In this document: one piece after another, positions 24,946 to 33,558 of the stretch
How positions within the stretch are numbered: the stretch's first letter is position 1
How the letters are laid out: every line of letters begins with the position of its first letter
Source: an uncultured Alphaproteobacteria bacterium
GTDB taxonomy: Bacteria > Pseudomonadota > Alphaproteobacteria > Rhodobacterales > Rhodobacteraceae
Length of the DNA: 64,000 nucleotides
Assembly (NCBI GenBank): GCA_902600895.1
Contig: CACKLF010000003.1
Coordinates: forward strand, 1 to 64,000
Reading direction: 5' to 3'
The notes under the pieces: model-generated
What the model was told of the DNA's origin: nothing
Databases searched by the model: none
The model's input: only the letters and a program-made list of their open reading frames with translations
Program-made: the position numbers and the translations under genes

Positions 24946-25617
24946 ATGTACTTTGAATCTATGGATATCAAATTAATCTACTTTAATTTTCCTTTTTGGC
25001 GGGCGGAGGTATCAAGGATTGCTTTGTTTCATGCTGGTATAAAATTTAAAGATGTGAGAATATCCTCAGAGGATTTTTCTAACATCAAAACTAATGGCAA
25101 ACTAAAAGATGGAACCATTATCCCAACGAAAGCTCTTCCTTGTTTGACCGTTGATGGGGTAAGTATTTGTCAGACTGGTGCAATAGCAAGATTTTGTGGA
25201 AAGCTGAGCGGTCTATACCCGAACGATGACTATTTAGCATGCGCATCTATTGATCAAATACTGGATACCTGCACGGATATAACAAATTCCCTGTCATATC
25301 CACCTAATTTTCAAAATGAAAATGATCAAGAAAACTTCAGAAAATCCTTATGTCAAGTTGATGGAAAATTAACTAAATACCTTAAGGCATTAAATTTATT
25401 AATAAAAAATTATAATATTATTATTAAAGACCTATCACCATCTCCACATTTTACTATTGGAGATCTGGCTACTTGGGGAATAGTAAAGTGGCTTAAGAGC
25501 GGTGTAATTGATTATATTCCTACTAACATAGCTGATTCATATTCAGATTTAATACTAACTCACAACAGAGTTTCTGAGCTGAAAACAGTTCAGGAGTGGC
25601 TATCAAAAAAATACTAG
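24946..25617 (+). CDS. Glutathione S-transferase family protein
   Basis: 223 aa. N-terminal thioredoxin-like domain (IKLIYFNFPFWRAEVSRIAL, cis-proline region ALPCLTVDG, glutathione-binding QTGAIARF) followed by an all-alpha domain with the N-capping TIGDLATW motif. The order resembles sigma/mu-like GSTs that begin with KL-YF-GRAE. Translation may begin at the ATG five codons further on (24961). Neither start has a clear ribosome site. Substrate unknown. Confidence 0.82.
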   Translation: MYFESMDIKLIYFNFPFWRAEVSRIALFHAGIKFKDVRISSEDFSNIKTNGKLKDGTIIPTKALPCLTVDGVSICQTGAIARFCGKLSGLYPNDDYLACASIDQILDTCTDITNSLSYPPNFQNENDQENFRKSLCQVDGKLTKYLKALNLLIKNYNIIIKDLSPSPHFTIGDLATWGIVKWLKSGVIDYIPTNIADSYSDLILTHNRVSELKTVQEWLSKKY

Positions 25618-25643
25618 GCAATTAATTCTGCGGAGAAAGTATA

Positions 25644-26594
25644 TCATCGTATTACATCTAATATTGTCACCCTATCAAAATTTGCACCACATAGAAGAAC
25701 GACGCTTTCTTCCATATTAAAGCTAGCTTCATGCTTTAAATATCCCGCCAATGCTAAAGCTGCAGCTCCCTCCACTAAAACCTTCTCATCCCAAGCTAAT
25801 AGTTTAAGGGCGCTCATGATGTCCTGTTCGCTACAATGAATAATTCTATCAATGACTTTACTCGCAATAGGCAAAGTGATTGAGTCATCATCAACACCTC
25901 CAGCACAGCCATCCGCCAGAGTTTCTAAATGCTCTGTTTCAACCACCTTACCCTGCTTGATGCTTGCGGCTAATGCTGCAGAATTTACTGCACTGACTCC
26001 TATAATCTTAACATTAGAAGACAAAGATTTGATGACAGATCCAATACCAGATATGAGGCCTCCACCTCCCATAGAGATGAAAACATTCTTTACTTTGGGT
26101 AATTGCTCTAGTATTTCAAATCCTATTGTTCCTTGTCCCGCGATTACGAATTCGTCATTGTAAGGCGAGACATATGTATAATTGTCAGAAGCTGCTAATT
26201 GGCGAGCTTTTTTTTCCGCCAAACCAGAGTCACCAGAGTTGAGCAATGTTTTTGTCCCATAACTTCTTATTTTTTCTAATTTTGCTCTTGAAACATTTTT
26301 GGGAAGTACCACTGTCAGTTGATACCCCATAATTTTGGCTGCATAAGAACACGCTATTCCATGATTGCCAGATGAAGCGGTGATAATGTCTTTATTGGTT
26401 GGTAATTGAGAAATCTTTGATAACGCCCCCCGTACTTTAAAAGAGCCAGTCATTTGAAAATTCTCTGACTTGAAAAATAAAGAAGGACTAACTCTTGAAC
26501 TTATTAAAGGGGTATAACTTATATCAGGGACTATAATTTTTCTAACTTTAGCACTATTTTTTGCTACCTGTGAGATTAGATCAGAATTTTTCAT
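25644..26594 (-). CDS. PLP-dependent threonine dehydratase-like lyase (EutB/BhcB-like candidate)
   Basis: 316 aa from the ATG at 26594; a further upstream start would overlap the preceding frame by 41 bases. Fold-type II PLP enzyme: Schiff-base lysine in GSFKVRGAL, phosphate-binding SSGNHG, and the GGGGLISG loop. It has no C-terminal ACT domain, so it is the catabolic form (threonine/serine dehydratase, hydroxyectoine EutB or beta-hydroxyaspartate dehydratase BhcB). The gene immediately upstream is what remains of an ornithine-cyclodeaminase-family protein, the usual partner of EutB (as EutC) and of BhcB (as BhcD). The true substrate is not resolved. Confidence 0.85.
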   Translation of the reverse strand: MKNSDLISQVAKNSAKVRKIIVPDISYTPLISSRVSPSLFFKSENFQMTGSFKVRGALSKISQLPTNKDIITASSGNHGIACSYAAKIMGYQLTVVLPKNVSRAKLEKIRSYGTKTLLNSGDSGLAEKKARQLAASDNYTYVSPYNDEFVIAGQGTIGFEILEQLPKVKNVFISMGGGGLISGIGSVIKSLSSNVKIIGVSAVNSAALAASIKQGKVVETEHLETLADGCAGGVDDDSITLPIASKVIDRIIHCSEQDIMSALKLLAWDEKVLVEGAAALALAGYLKHEASFNMEESVVLLCGANFDRVTILDVIR

Positions 26595-26898
26595 TATATT
26601 CTTTATTATGTTTATTGCCAAAAAGAATTCTTCCGAAAATTACAATGTCCTTAGTAGCTAAACCTCCTAGATCTGCTACCATGATATCATTTTCATTTTT
26701 TTTTCTGCCAACTATTTTTTGATCCAAAATATTACCGAACTCTAGTGTTTTACATTCAGTTTTATCAGCATTTAACCTTTGAAATTCTCCATGGTGAAGC
26801 GATTGTGATACTAAATCAGAAACTAAATTTTTACTCTGGTTTACTGCTAAAATGAAATTAAAGTTCCTCTGAATTTCAGCTTTTGTTGAAATACGCAT
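26581..26898 (-). pseudogene. Ornithine cyclodeaminase/mu-crystallin family C-terminal remnant
   Basis: An open frame of 105 codons whose last ~75 resemble the C-terminal end of the ornithine cyclodeaminase family: LVSDLVSQSLHHGEF, then GNILDQKIVGRK, NDIMVADLGGLATKDIVIFG. A full member is ~320 aa and includes an NAD-binding domain, which is absent: the frame begins abruptly at an ATG only 11 bases after the GFA gene. I read it as a truncated gene, possibly still translated. It overlaps the start of the dehydratase by 14 bases, as an intact cyclodeaminase gene in an operon would. Confidence 0.6.
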
Positions 26899-26909
26899 CC
26901 TAGCCCTTT

Positions 26910-27269
26910 CTAACCCTTTACAATGCTGAATGTACTTCCTTTCACAAGGCCTATTTCAGGCAAATCCTCTGTGGTTAAATGGTCAAAACATCCAACATTC
27001 ACCCCCATAGCGGCTACAGATCGGCGAATATGATGCGTATAAATTCCACAAATTTTGCAAAAATAGTGCTTAGCAATATTTGAATTCCATTCGTACAAAG
27101 AGAGAACGTCATCACCTTTTAAGAGTTCAAACTCTTCTGTCTCGATTAAATTTATAACAGTACCTTTTCTTTTACACAAAGAGCAGTCACAACGGATAGT
27201 TTTTTCAAAGTTAGAAGCTACCCTAAATACCACTGCGCCACAATGGCAAGATCCAGTAAATTTTTTCAT
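26910..27269 (-). CDS. GFA-family (CENP-V fold) zinc protein
   Basis: 119 aa. Zinc-binding cysteines in the GFA pattern: CHCG near the N terminus, RCDCSLCKR in the middle and FCKICG later. The family is named for a formaldehyde-glutathione activity shown for one member; most others have no proven reaction. It is divergent from a zinc alcohol dehydrogenase across 78 bases. Confidence 0.83.
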   Translation of the reverse strand: MKKFTGSCHCGAVVFRVASNFEKTIRCDCSLCKRKGTVINLIETEEFELLKGDDVLSLYEWNSNIAKHYFCKICGIYTHHIRRSVAAMGVNVGCFDHLTTEDLPEIGLVKGSTFSIVKG

Positions 27270-27347
27270 CCTGTTGCCTTAAAAACATTCCCAGTATTAA
27301 TATTTGTAATTATAGTAAAAAGTCACAAAATTAGAAAGTTTTTTGAA

Positions 27348-28361
27348 ATGAGTAATACTGCAAGGGGTTATGCCGCTAAAAACGGTTCAAATAAACTTGA
27401 GCTTATGGAGTATCAATTAAAAAATCTTGAAGCTAATGAAGTTGAAATTGATATAGATCATTGTGGCGTTTGTGGTACAGACGTGAGCTACATAAATAAT
27501 AAGTTTGGAACCACAAATTATCCGTTTATTGGCGGGCATGAAATTGTAGGACGCATAACCAAAATGGGTTCTAGAATAACTGATTTTAATTTAGGAACAA
27601 AAGTTGGTGTTGGTTTTTTTAGAGGTTTTTGTAATAAATGCTCTCATTGCCATGATGAAAATGAAAACTTATGTTCGCTAAAAGAACCTACGATTGCATC
27701 GAATGGAGGCTTTTCTAATAGGATACGGGTACAGGCTAATGCTTGTGTGCCTATACCGGACGGATTAGATTACGCCAAAGTATCTCCACTGCTATGTGCA
27801 GGCATTACTGTCTTCAGTCCACTGGTTGAGTATAATGTTTCATCTATGAGTAAAGTAGCTGTTATAGGTGTTGGTGGGCTTGGACATGTAGCTTTAATGT
27901 TTTTAAAAAAATGGGGATGTGAGGTAACTGCAATAACCAGTACGAAATCAAAAGCAACAGATGCTAAGACGTTTGGAGCAGACAAAGTTATTGGAACATA
28001 TGACGAAAAAGAGCAGCAAAAATTTTCACAGTACTTTGATATGATCTTTTATACTATTGAAGAGGACCTACAATGGAACAACTTATTAGATTTAGTGGCT
28101 CCAAACGGGAGATTGCATTTCTTAGGACTCCCGAAACAAGAAATTTCATTTAATATTCTAAACTTACTAAGATTTCAAAAAACTATTTCTGCATCTATAG
28201 TTGGAAGTCCAAAACGAATGTTTGAAATGTTGAAGTTCGCCTCTAAGCATCAAGTTTTGCCAGTAACGGAACAGTTCCATTTTTCAAAAATCAATGAGGC
28301 CATAAGAAAGCTCGAAGCGAATGAACTTAGATACCGCGCGGTCCTTAGTTGGAATTTATAG
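27348..28361 (+). CDS. Zinc-dependent alcohol dehydrogenase (CAD/AdhC-like)
   Basis: 337 aa from the ATG at 27348; an earlier in-frame ATG would run into the divergent GFA gene and adds no family-like residues. Catalytic zinc site: C39 (DHCGVCGTD), H64 (GGHE) and a Cys in LLCAGIT. Structural zinc site: C95, C98, C101 and C109. NAD(P)-binding motif: GVGGLGHVA. Overall closest to cinnamyl-alcohol/AdhC-type NADP-dependent reductases. Expected reaction: reversible reduction of an aldehyde to an alcohol; substrate not predictable. Confidence 0.87.
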   Translation: MSNTARGYAAKNGSNKLELMEYQLKNLEANEVEIDIDHCGVCGTDVSYINNKFGTTNYPFIGGHEIVGRITKMGSRITDFNLGTKVGVGFFRGFCNKCSHCHDENENLCSLKEPTIASNGGFSNRIRVQANACVPIPDGLDYAKVSPLLCAGITVFSPLVEYNVSSMSKVAVIGVGGLGHVALMFLKKWGCEVTAITSTKSKATDAKTFGADKVIGTYDEKEQQKFSQYFDMIFYTIEEDLQWNNLLDLVAPNGRLHFLGLPKQEISFNILNLLRFQKTISASIVGSPKRMFEMLKFASKHQVLPVTEQFHFSKINEAIRKLEANELRYRAVLSWNL

Positions 28362-28505
28362 TTTTTACTATTTCCATAAATTAGTTAGATAACATATATT
28401 AAATGTTGGATTTTTAGTTCCATCTTTAGCAACTTTTTTTAAATGTAGAATGTAATTATTATTTGATGTAAAACTAACTTTGTCATTTTATAAGTTTGGT
28501 CTTAT

Positions 28506-29390
28506 ATGGAAACTGAAATAAGCTATTTTAGAGGAGTAATATTTGTTCTACTTGCAGGTACCTTATGGTCCACTGTAGGTATAGCAGTAAGATCAATAGA
28601 GAATGCATCTGTTTGGCAGATTTTATTTTTCCGATCTATCAGCTTGTCAATTTTTCTTTGTATCGTAATCTATTTTATTTCCCGAGGAAGGCTAACAGCA
28701 TTAATCCAAAAAAATTTTTTGAGCTATTTATATGGAGGAATTGCCCTCTTCTTTGCTTATTCAGGTGGAATTTACTCTATTCAAAATACCTCAGTTGCCA
28801 ATGCTATGCTTTTGTTTGGGTCTGCACCAATAATTACTGCAATCCTAGCAACAGTTTTTATTAAAGAAAAATTAAATTTTGCAACAATTATATCTATAAT
28901 ATTTGCCTTTTTGGGTATTTTGATAATGGTTTTTCAAAAAACATCTGGAAATAACCTCAATGGTAACCTTGCAGCTTTAGCTTCAGCTTTGGCTTTCGCA
29001 CTTTTTACAATTAATTTACGTTATGGAAAAGATACTCAGATGTTACCTTCAATATTTATGTCTGGTCTCGTAGGTATTATTTTTACTTCACTAATTATAT
29101 GGTATAACAAGGCAGGAATAAGCCTTTCAACAAATGACGCTACCATCGCTATAAGTATGGGAGTTTTTCAAGTGGGTAGTGGATTAGTTCTTTACACTAT
29201 TGGATCTAAAGCAGTTCCAGCCACGCAACTCACTATCCTTTCCATGGGAGAGGTTCTATTAGGCCCAGTATGGGTTTGGATTTTCTTAAATGAGGGTACA
29301 ACAACAAATACGATAATTGGTGGTTTTATTTTACTGAATGCTATAATTTATAACGCAATTTATGGAAAACAGAGCAAAAATTTAGCTTAA
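28506..29390 (+). CDS. EamA/DMT-family membrane transporter
   Basis: 294 aa with ten predicted membrane helices in two EamA repeats (residues ~8-140 and ~150-288). The repeat-end glutamates are in VFIKEKLNFAT and the second-half FLNEGTTTNT. A paralogue of the transporter at 5852-6721 (shared pattern AxWQILFFRS/ANGFQVLFYRS). It lies upstream of a crotonase and an amine-oxidase-like gene on the same strand, so it may import their substrate (inference). Confidence 0.87.
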   Translation: METEISYFRGVIFVLLAGTLWSTVGIAVRSIENASVWQILFFRSISLSIFLCIVIYFISRGRLTALIQKNFLSYLYGGIALFFAYSGGIYSIQNTSVANAMLLFGSAPIITAILATVFIKEKLNFATIISIIFAFLGILIMVFQKTSGNNLNGNLAALASALAFALFTINLRYGKDTQMLPSIFMSGLVGIIFTSLIIWYNKAGISLSTNDATIAISMGVFQVGSGLVLYTIGSKAVPATQLTILSMGEVLLGPVWVWIFLNEGTTTNTIIGGFILLNAIIYNAIYGKQSKNLA

Positions 29391-29455
29391 GGTCCAAAAT
29401 TATTTTGAAAAATAAAGATAATTATGAAATATTTATTAAGGGGGATTTTTTAAAA

Positions 29456-30274
29456 ATGTACAATACTCTAGAATTCATGATTGAGGGCGGTATTGCAAAT
29501 GTACGTTTGAATCGCCCAGAAAAACATAATGCTATCAATTTAGACATGTTTCGTGAACTTGGGGAGGTTGGAGAGTTTTTATCAACTAATGAGGATGTAC
29601 GAGTAGTAATCTTGTCCGGAAACGGAAAGTCTTTTTGTGCAGGAATTGATCTTGAGTCTATGGGAAAACTTACTCAAAATGGTTCTTTTGATGAAATGGC
29701 ACTAAAACCACTTAAGGGTTCAGATTCAAATTTTTTTCAAAGGGCGGCAACTATCTGGTATGACCTACCAGTGCCAGTGATAGCCGCTGTACACGGTGCT
29801 TGCTTAGGAGGTGGTATGCAAATTAGCCTCGGTTGTGATGTTCGTGTAGCTAGTCCAGATGCAAGTTTTTCAATAATGGAATTAAAGTGGGGGATAATAC
29901 CTGATATGGGTATTTCTGTAACTTTGCCACGATTAATCAACTACGAAAAAGCCATGGAACTTACCATGACCAATAGAAAATTCTCTGCTAATGAGGCAGT
30001 AAATCTAGGTATTGTGTCAAAATTAGCTGATTCTCCGATAGCTCAGAGTCGTCTGATCGCTAATGAAATTCTCAAAAAGTCACCAGATGCTATTTATCAA
30101 TTAAAGAAATTATATAAAGCAGCTTGGACCACCAATAAGCAAGAGTTATTAAAGTTAGAAGCAAACCTTCAAACTACTTTAATGGGAGGTGAAAATCAGA
30201 TGGAAGCTGTAGCTGCGAATTTTTCCAACAGAGTTCCAATTTTTAAATCAATGAAAAAAGTGATAAAAAATTAA
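29456..30274 (+). CDS. Enoyl-CoA hydratase/isomerase (crotonase family)
   Basis: 272 aa from the ATG at 29456, which has an AAGGGGGA ribosome site about 9 bases upstream; a TTG 17 codons earlier is less likely. Crotonase motifs: LNRPEKHNAIN, SFCAGIDLESM, HGACLGGGMQISLGCDVR and SIMELKWGIIPDMG. The acidic pair (E in SIMELKWG and D in IIPDMG) resembles dienoyl-CoA isomerase-like members, so either hydratase or isomerase activity is possible. Its stop directly abuts the ATG of the oxidoreductase gene. Confidence 0.85.
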   Translation: MYNTLEFMIEGGIANVRLNRPEKHNAINLDMFRELGEVGEFLSTNEDVRVVILSGNGKSFCAGIDLESMGKLTQNGSFDEMALKPLKGSDSNFFQRAATIWYDLPVPVIAAVHGACLGGGMQISLGCDVRVASPDASFSIMELKWGIIPDMGISVTLPRLINYEKAMELTMTNRKFSANEAVNLGIVSKLADSPIAQSRLIANEILKKSPDAIYQLKKLYKAAWTTNKQELLKLEANLQTTLMGGENQMEAVAANFSNRVPIFKSMKKVIKN

Positions 30275-31351
30275 ATGTTTGATGCTCTGGTTATTGGGGG
30301 AGGCATAGCCGGTATTTCTATTGCAGCTCAGTTATCAAAAAAATCTCAGGTGGTATTGATTGAAGCAGAAGATTCTTTATCTTACCATGCCTCTAGCCGT
30401 TCCGCAGCAACATTTATAGAAAATTATGGTAATGCCGTTGTTCGCAACCTTAATACGGCAAGCAAAGACTATTTAACGTATAACAATGGTGGGGTATTGA
30501 CCCCTCGGGGTATGATGTTACTAGGAAAAAAGGGCCAGCGTGAAGATTTCTTGAAAGATATGAAATCATTTGGCTTGAAAGAAATATCAAAGGAAGAGGC
30601 TATATCAAAATTTAACGTTTTAGATAATTCCAAAGTAGTAAATGTTAGCTATAGACCAGACGTATTTGATCTAGACACTGATCTGTTTTTCCAAAACTTT
30701 TTAAAGGAATATAAGAAAAACAAAGGCTCTATATTCACCAATTCTAAAGCTGAAAAAATTCACCACGATGGAAAAAAATGGATAGTTTCAACCACTAAAA
30801 ATGAATTTGAGGCAAAGCTTTTAATTAACGCTTCGGGCGCTTGGGTTGATGAAATTGCAAAATTAGCAGGGGTTAAGCCTATCGGCTTTGTTCCATATAA
30901 GAGATCAATCGCTAGAATAAAATTATCTGATCTCATTACTGTTAAAAGTTGGCCAATGATAACTGGCGTTAACGAGGAATTTTATGCTAAACCAGATGCA
31001 GGGGAACTTATTGTTTCACCTGCTGATGAAACTCCTTCTCATCCTCACGATGCTTGGGCTACGGAAGAAGATCTAGCCACTGGTATTTATTTTTTGAGTG
31101 AGGTAACAAAACTCGCTATCAGCAAAATGTCTTCTAACTGGGCTGGGCTTCGAACATTCTCTCCTGACAGAGCTTTGGTGATTGGTCACGATAAAAAAAA
31201 CTCATCTTTCTTTTGGTTTGCTGGTCAAGGAGGATATGGATTTCAAACCTCTGCAGCAGCCAGTGAACTTGCTGCCGAATTAATATTTGGGTTAAATCCA
31301 GGAATTGGAAAGGCAGTTGCTGAGGCACTTTCTCCTATCCGTTTTAAATAA
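30275..31351 (+). CDS. DadA/DAO-type FAD-dependent amine or amino-acid oxidoreductase
   Basis: 358 aa. N-terminal dinucleotide motif GGGIAG with the FAD-ribose acid in LIEAED, an ASSRSAA stretch that contacts flavin in this family, and the C-terminal GQGGYGFQTS loop. The DAO family covers sarcosine/glycine oxidases and D-amino-acid dehydrogenases. It begins immediately after the crotonase stop (TAAATG). Given quaternary-amine genes elsewhere in the window, demethylation of an N-methyl amino acid is one possibility, but the substrate is not shown by the sequence. Confidence 0.83.
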   Translation: MFDALVIGGGIAGISIAAQLSKKSQVVLIEAEDSLSYHASSRSAATFIENYGNAVVRNLNTASKDYLTYNNGGVLTPRGMMLLGKKGQREDFLKDMKSFGLKEISKEEAISKFNVLDNSKVVNVSYRPDVFDLDTDLFFQNFLKEYKKNKGSIFTNSKAEKIHHDGKKWIVSTTKNEFEAKLLINASGAWVDEIAKLAGVKPIGFVPYKRSIARIKLSDLITVKSWPMITGVNEEFYAKPDAGELIVSPADETPSHPHDAWATEEDLATGIYFLSEVTKLAISKMSSNWAGLRTFSPDRALVIGHDKKNSSFFWFAGQGGYGFQTSAAASELAAELIFGLNPGIGKAVAEALSPIRFK

Positions 31352-31416
31352 TTAATCATATTTTTGAGTTCAAAAATTTCAGATAAACTGATAGTTATTG
31401 TGCCAATAAAAGACAA

Positions 31417-31662
31417 TTAAATCTCTCTTTTAGCCTTTAGCAAAATTTTGTAAATTTCATCAGATACTTCAAGACCGTCTTCTAACGCAAAAATATAAGC
31501 CTGTGTAAAGTTAAAATATGCATTTTCTTTATTTCCCATTTTTAAATCTAATTTCGCTTTTTTGGTGTATATCTCTACAACCAAGGACAAATCATTTTTC
31601 AAAAAAGCATTTTGAAGTTTTGAGTTTTCACTTTCCAAACTATTAATTTTTTTTATTCCCAT
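31417..31662 (-). CDS. Small helical protein downstream of a Rieske oxygenase gene (unknown)
   Basis: 81 aa, not recognised. The protein is predicted largely helical: a charged N-terminal helix (SLESENSKLQNAF), then two helices with TPR-like spacing of aromatics and alanines (KENAYFNFTQAYIFALEDG). No cysteine and no signal peptide. It begins 10 bases after the oxygenase stop on the same strand, which suggests cotranscription and perhaps a partner or assembly role. The ribosome site is weak, consistent with coupling. Function unknown. Confidence 0.55.
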   Translation of the reverse strand: MGIKKINSLESENSKLQNAFLKNDLSLVVEIYTKKAKLDLKMGNKENAYFNFTQAYIFALEDGLEVSDEIYKILLKAKREI

Positions 31663-31672
31663 AAATTAATGA

Positions 31673-32806
31673 TCAGGCCGAATACTGATTGGCAACCCAC
31701 CCGTGAAAATTATGAGTTGGCCCATCCATTGCCGGCGAAAACCGGCCTCCATCAAAAAATTTTCCATAGCGCCCCTTTTGCATTCCCTCAACTACGAAAA
31801 TATCCTCTGAAAGTACTGACTTCCAAAACAAAAAATTGTCTTCTCTCAATTTGCTATAATCTTTATTAATTGACCGAGAACTAGCGTAAAATATATTTAC
31901 ACGCTCAAGAGTGAAATCTTTTGAGATGGGTTGTAAAATTACTGAAAAAATGTGGTCTCGATGAACTCCTAGTAAAACATTTGGATATAGTGCAATATAT
32001 TCGGCTCCTGTTTTCCATGACTCTGAAAGATTTTCAAAATCAACAAATACCCGACCGTTATCACTAATCTGTGTATAATGGTAAGAGCCTTGGCCTGAAA
32101 ATTGGTCTTTGCTTTCAATATTGTAATGATCTTCCAGTTTAGAAACTACGTTTAATTCAGGATGAACCCACGGCAGATGGTAACTTTCACAAAAATTTTC
32201 TACAGCCAATTTCCAATTACATTTTAGCTCTAATTGGAAGGAGCTATAATTTTTACAAGAGAAAAGAGGCTTATTGAATTCACTCCATCTGGACATCAGG
32301 GAGCAATTAGTTTTTTCAAATGGCTCAGCTGAATCTGAAATATTTACAAAAATCACACCGAGATAGACATAAGATCGAATTTTTTTAAGTCGAAGGCTTT
32401 TCTTGTTCAAGTCTTTGTGATGATTATATCCAGGGCCTCCAATATGTGGTGTCGCGCGCAAACTGCCATCAAGATTGTAACTCCATGAGTGATAGGGGCA
32501 TCTAATGGTTCCTCTTATATTTTTTTTCTCTTCAACTAATATCATTCCTCTGTGACGGCACACATTTTGGTAAACACATATTTGGTTCGTGTAATCTCTA
32601 ACAATTAGTAGAGGAAAACCTAATAAATTTAAAGGCAAAGCATCACCTGGATTCACTACATCATGTTCAAATGCCACCCCTGACCAATTATCGTATAGCA
32701 AGCACTCTTTTTCTTTTTGGAAAACCTGTTCATCAATATAGTGAGAATTGGGCAAACCGTTAGCTTTGGATATTGGCAAATTTACTTTTGATAGATCAGA
32801 ACACAT
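31673..32806 (-). CDS. CntA/GbcA-like Rieske oxygenase, alpha subunit
   Basis: 377 aa from the ATG at 32806, chosen because AAAAGGGA lies just upstream; an ATG eight codons earlier lacks one. Rieske cluster ligands: C83, H85 (CRHRG), C103 and H106 (CPYHSW). Mononuclear iron site: two His in ESYHLPWVH and a C-terminal acid around EDIFVVEGMQ. The residue bridging the two sites is Glu (CESYH) rather than the usual Asp, a feature of the carnitine oxygenase CntA and relatives acting on quaternary amines. Likely substrates are glycine betaine, carnitine, proline betaine or similar; no dedicated reductase gene is adjacent. Confidence 0.85.
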   Translation of the reverse strand: MCSDLSKVNLPISKANGLPNSHYIDEQVFQKEKECLLYDNWSGVAFEHDVVNPGDALPLNLLGFPLLIVRDYTNQICVYQNVCRHRGMILVEEKKNIRGTIRCPYHSWSYNLDGSLRATPHIGGPGYNHHKDLNKKSLRLKKIRSYVYLGVIFVNISDSAEPFEKTNCSLMSRWSEFNKPLFSCKNYSSFQLELKCNWKLAVENFCESYHLPWVHPELNVVSKLEDHYNIESKDQFSGQGSYHYTQISDNGRVFVDFENLSESWKTGAEYIALYPNVLLGVHRDHIFSVILQPISKDFTLERVNIFYASSRSINKDYSKLREDNFLFWKSVLSEDIFVVEGMQKGRYGKFFDGGRFSPAMDGPTHNFHGWVANQYSA

Positions 32807-32927
32807 TAGATTCCCTTTTAATTTTTGCAATAAGAATAAAGTATAGGAAAATGTAGAAAAATATTCTATAAAATTTGAGATTCAGTATGGCATTAAATTT
32901 GTGACACTAGAATGGGTATTATTTTAT

Positions 32928-33557
32928 ATGCTAAACAAATTTCCAATACTTTATAGTTTTAGAAGATGCCCATATGCGATAAGGGCACGTTTAGCACTTC
33001 TGGTGTCAAAACAAACAGTGGAAATAAGAGAGGTATTATTAAAGAATAAGCCAGTAGATTTTCTTAAAAAATCTCCCAGTAAAACAGTTCCGTGTCTTAT
33101 TCTTAATGACCAAATAATTGATGAAAGTTTAGATATTATGATCTGGGCACTAGAAATAAACGATCCGGAAAAATGGTTGGAGACTCCAAACTCTGAGTTT
33201 GATTTGATTAATCTAATTGATCATGAATTTAAACCATTATTGGATAAAACTAAGTATGCTACTCGTTTTCCAGGTGAAGACTTTTATAAAAATAGAGAGA
33301 ATGCTTTAAAAATTCTAAAAGAAGTAGATGAAAGGATTTCTGATAAAAATATATATAAAAATCAATTCACTCTTGTTGATATGGCTATTTTTCCTTTCAT
33401 ACGTCAATTTGCTTTCATTGACCGCACTTTTTTTAATAGCCAAAATTGGAAAAATTTAGTCAATTGGCTTGACCTTATATTAAACTCACAATTATTCACT
33501 AGATGTCAAACTAAATTCAAACAATGGTCCCCTTCCGATAAACCACGCTATTTTTAA
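32928..33557 (+). CDS. Glutathione S-transferase-like protein with CPYA active site
   Basis: 209 aa from the ATG at 32928; an in-frame TTG/ATG further upstream adds nine non-conserved residues. The N-terminal thioredoxin fold begins ILYSFRRCPYAIRARLAL, with a CPYA motif like glutaredoxin-2 and YfcF-like GSTs, and a cis-proline region KTVPCLIL followed by ESLDIM. The C-terminal domain is helical (TLVDMAIFPFIRQFA). Thiol transfer or glutathione-dependent isomerisation is plausible. It is divergent from the Rieske oxygenase and 1 base from the hydratase gene. Confidence 0.8.
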   Translation: MLNKFPILYSFRRCPYAIRARLALLVSKQTVEIREVLLKNKPVDFLKKSPSKTVPCLILNDQIIDESLDIMIWALEINDPEKWLETPNSEFDLINLIDHEFKPLLDKTKYATRFPGEDFYKNRENALKILKEVDERISDKNIYKNQFTLVDMAIFPFIRQFAFIDRTFFNSQNWKNLVNWLDLILNSQLFTRCQTKFKQWSPSDKPRYF

Positions 33558-33558
33558 A

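Noticed and set aside
27243..27347. Longer N terminus for the zinc alcohol dehydrogenase
   Set aside because: The extension overlaps the divergent GFA gene and is not dehydrogenase-like; the ATG at 27348 fits the family start.
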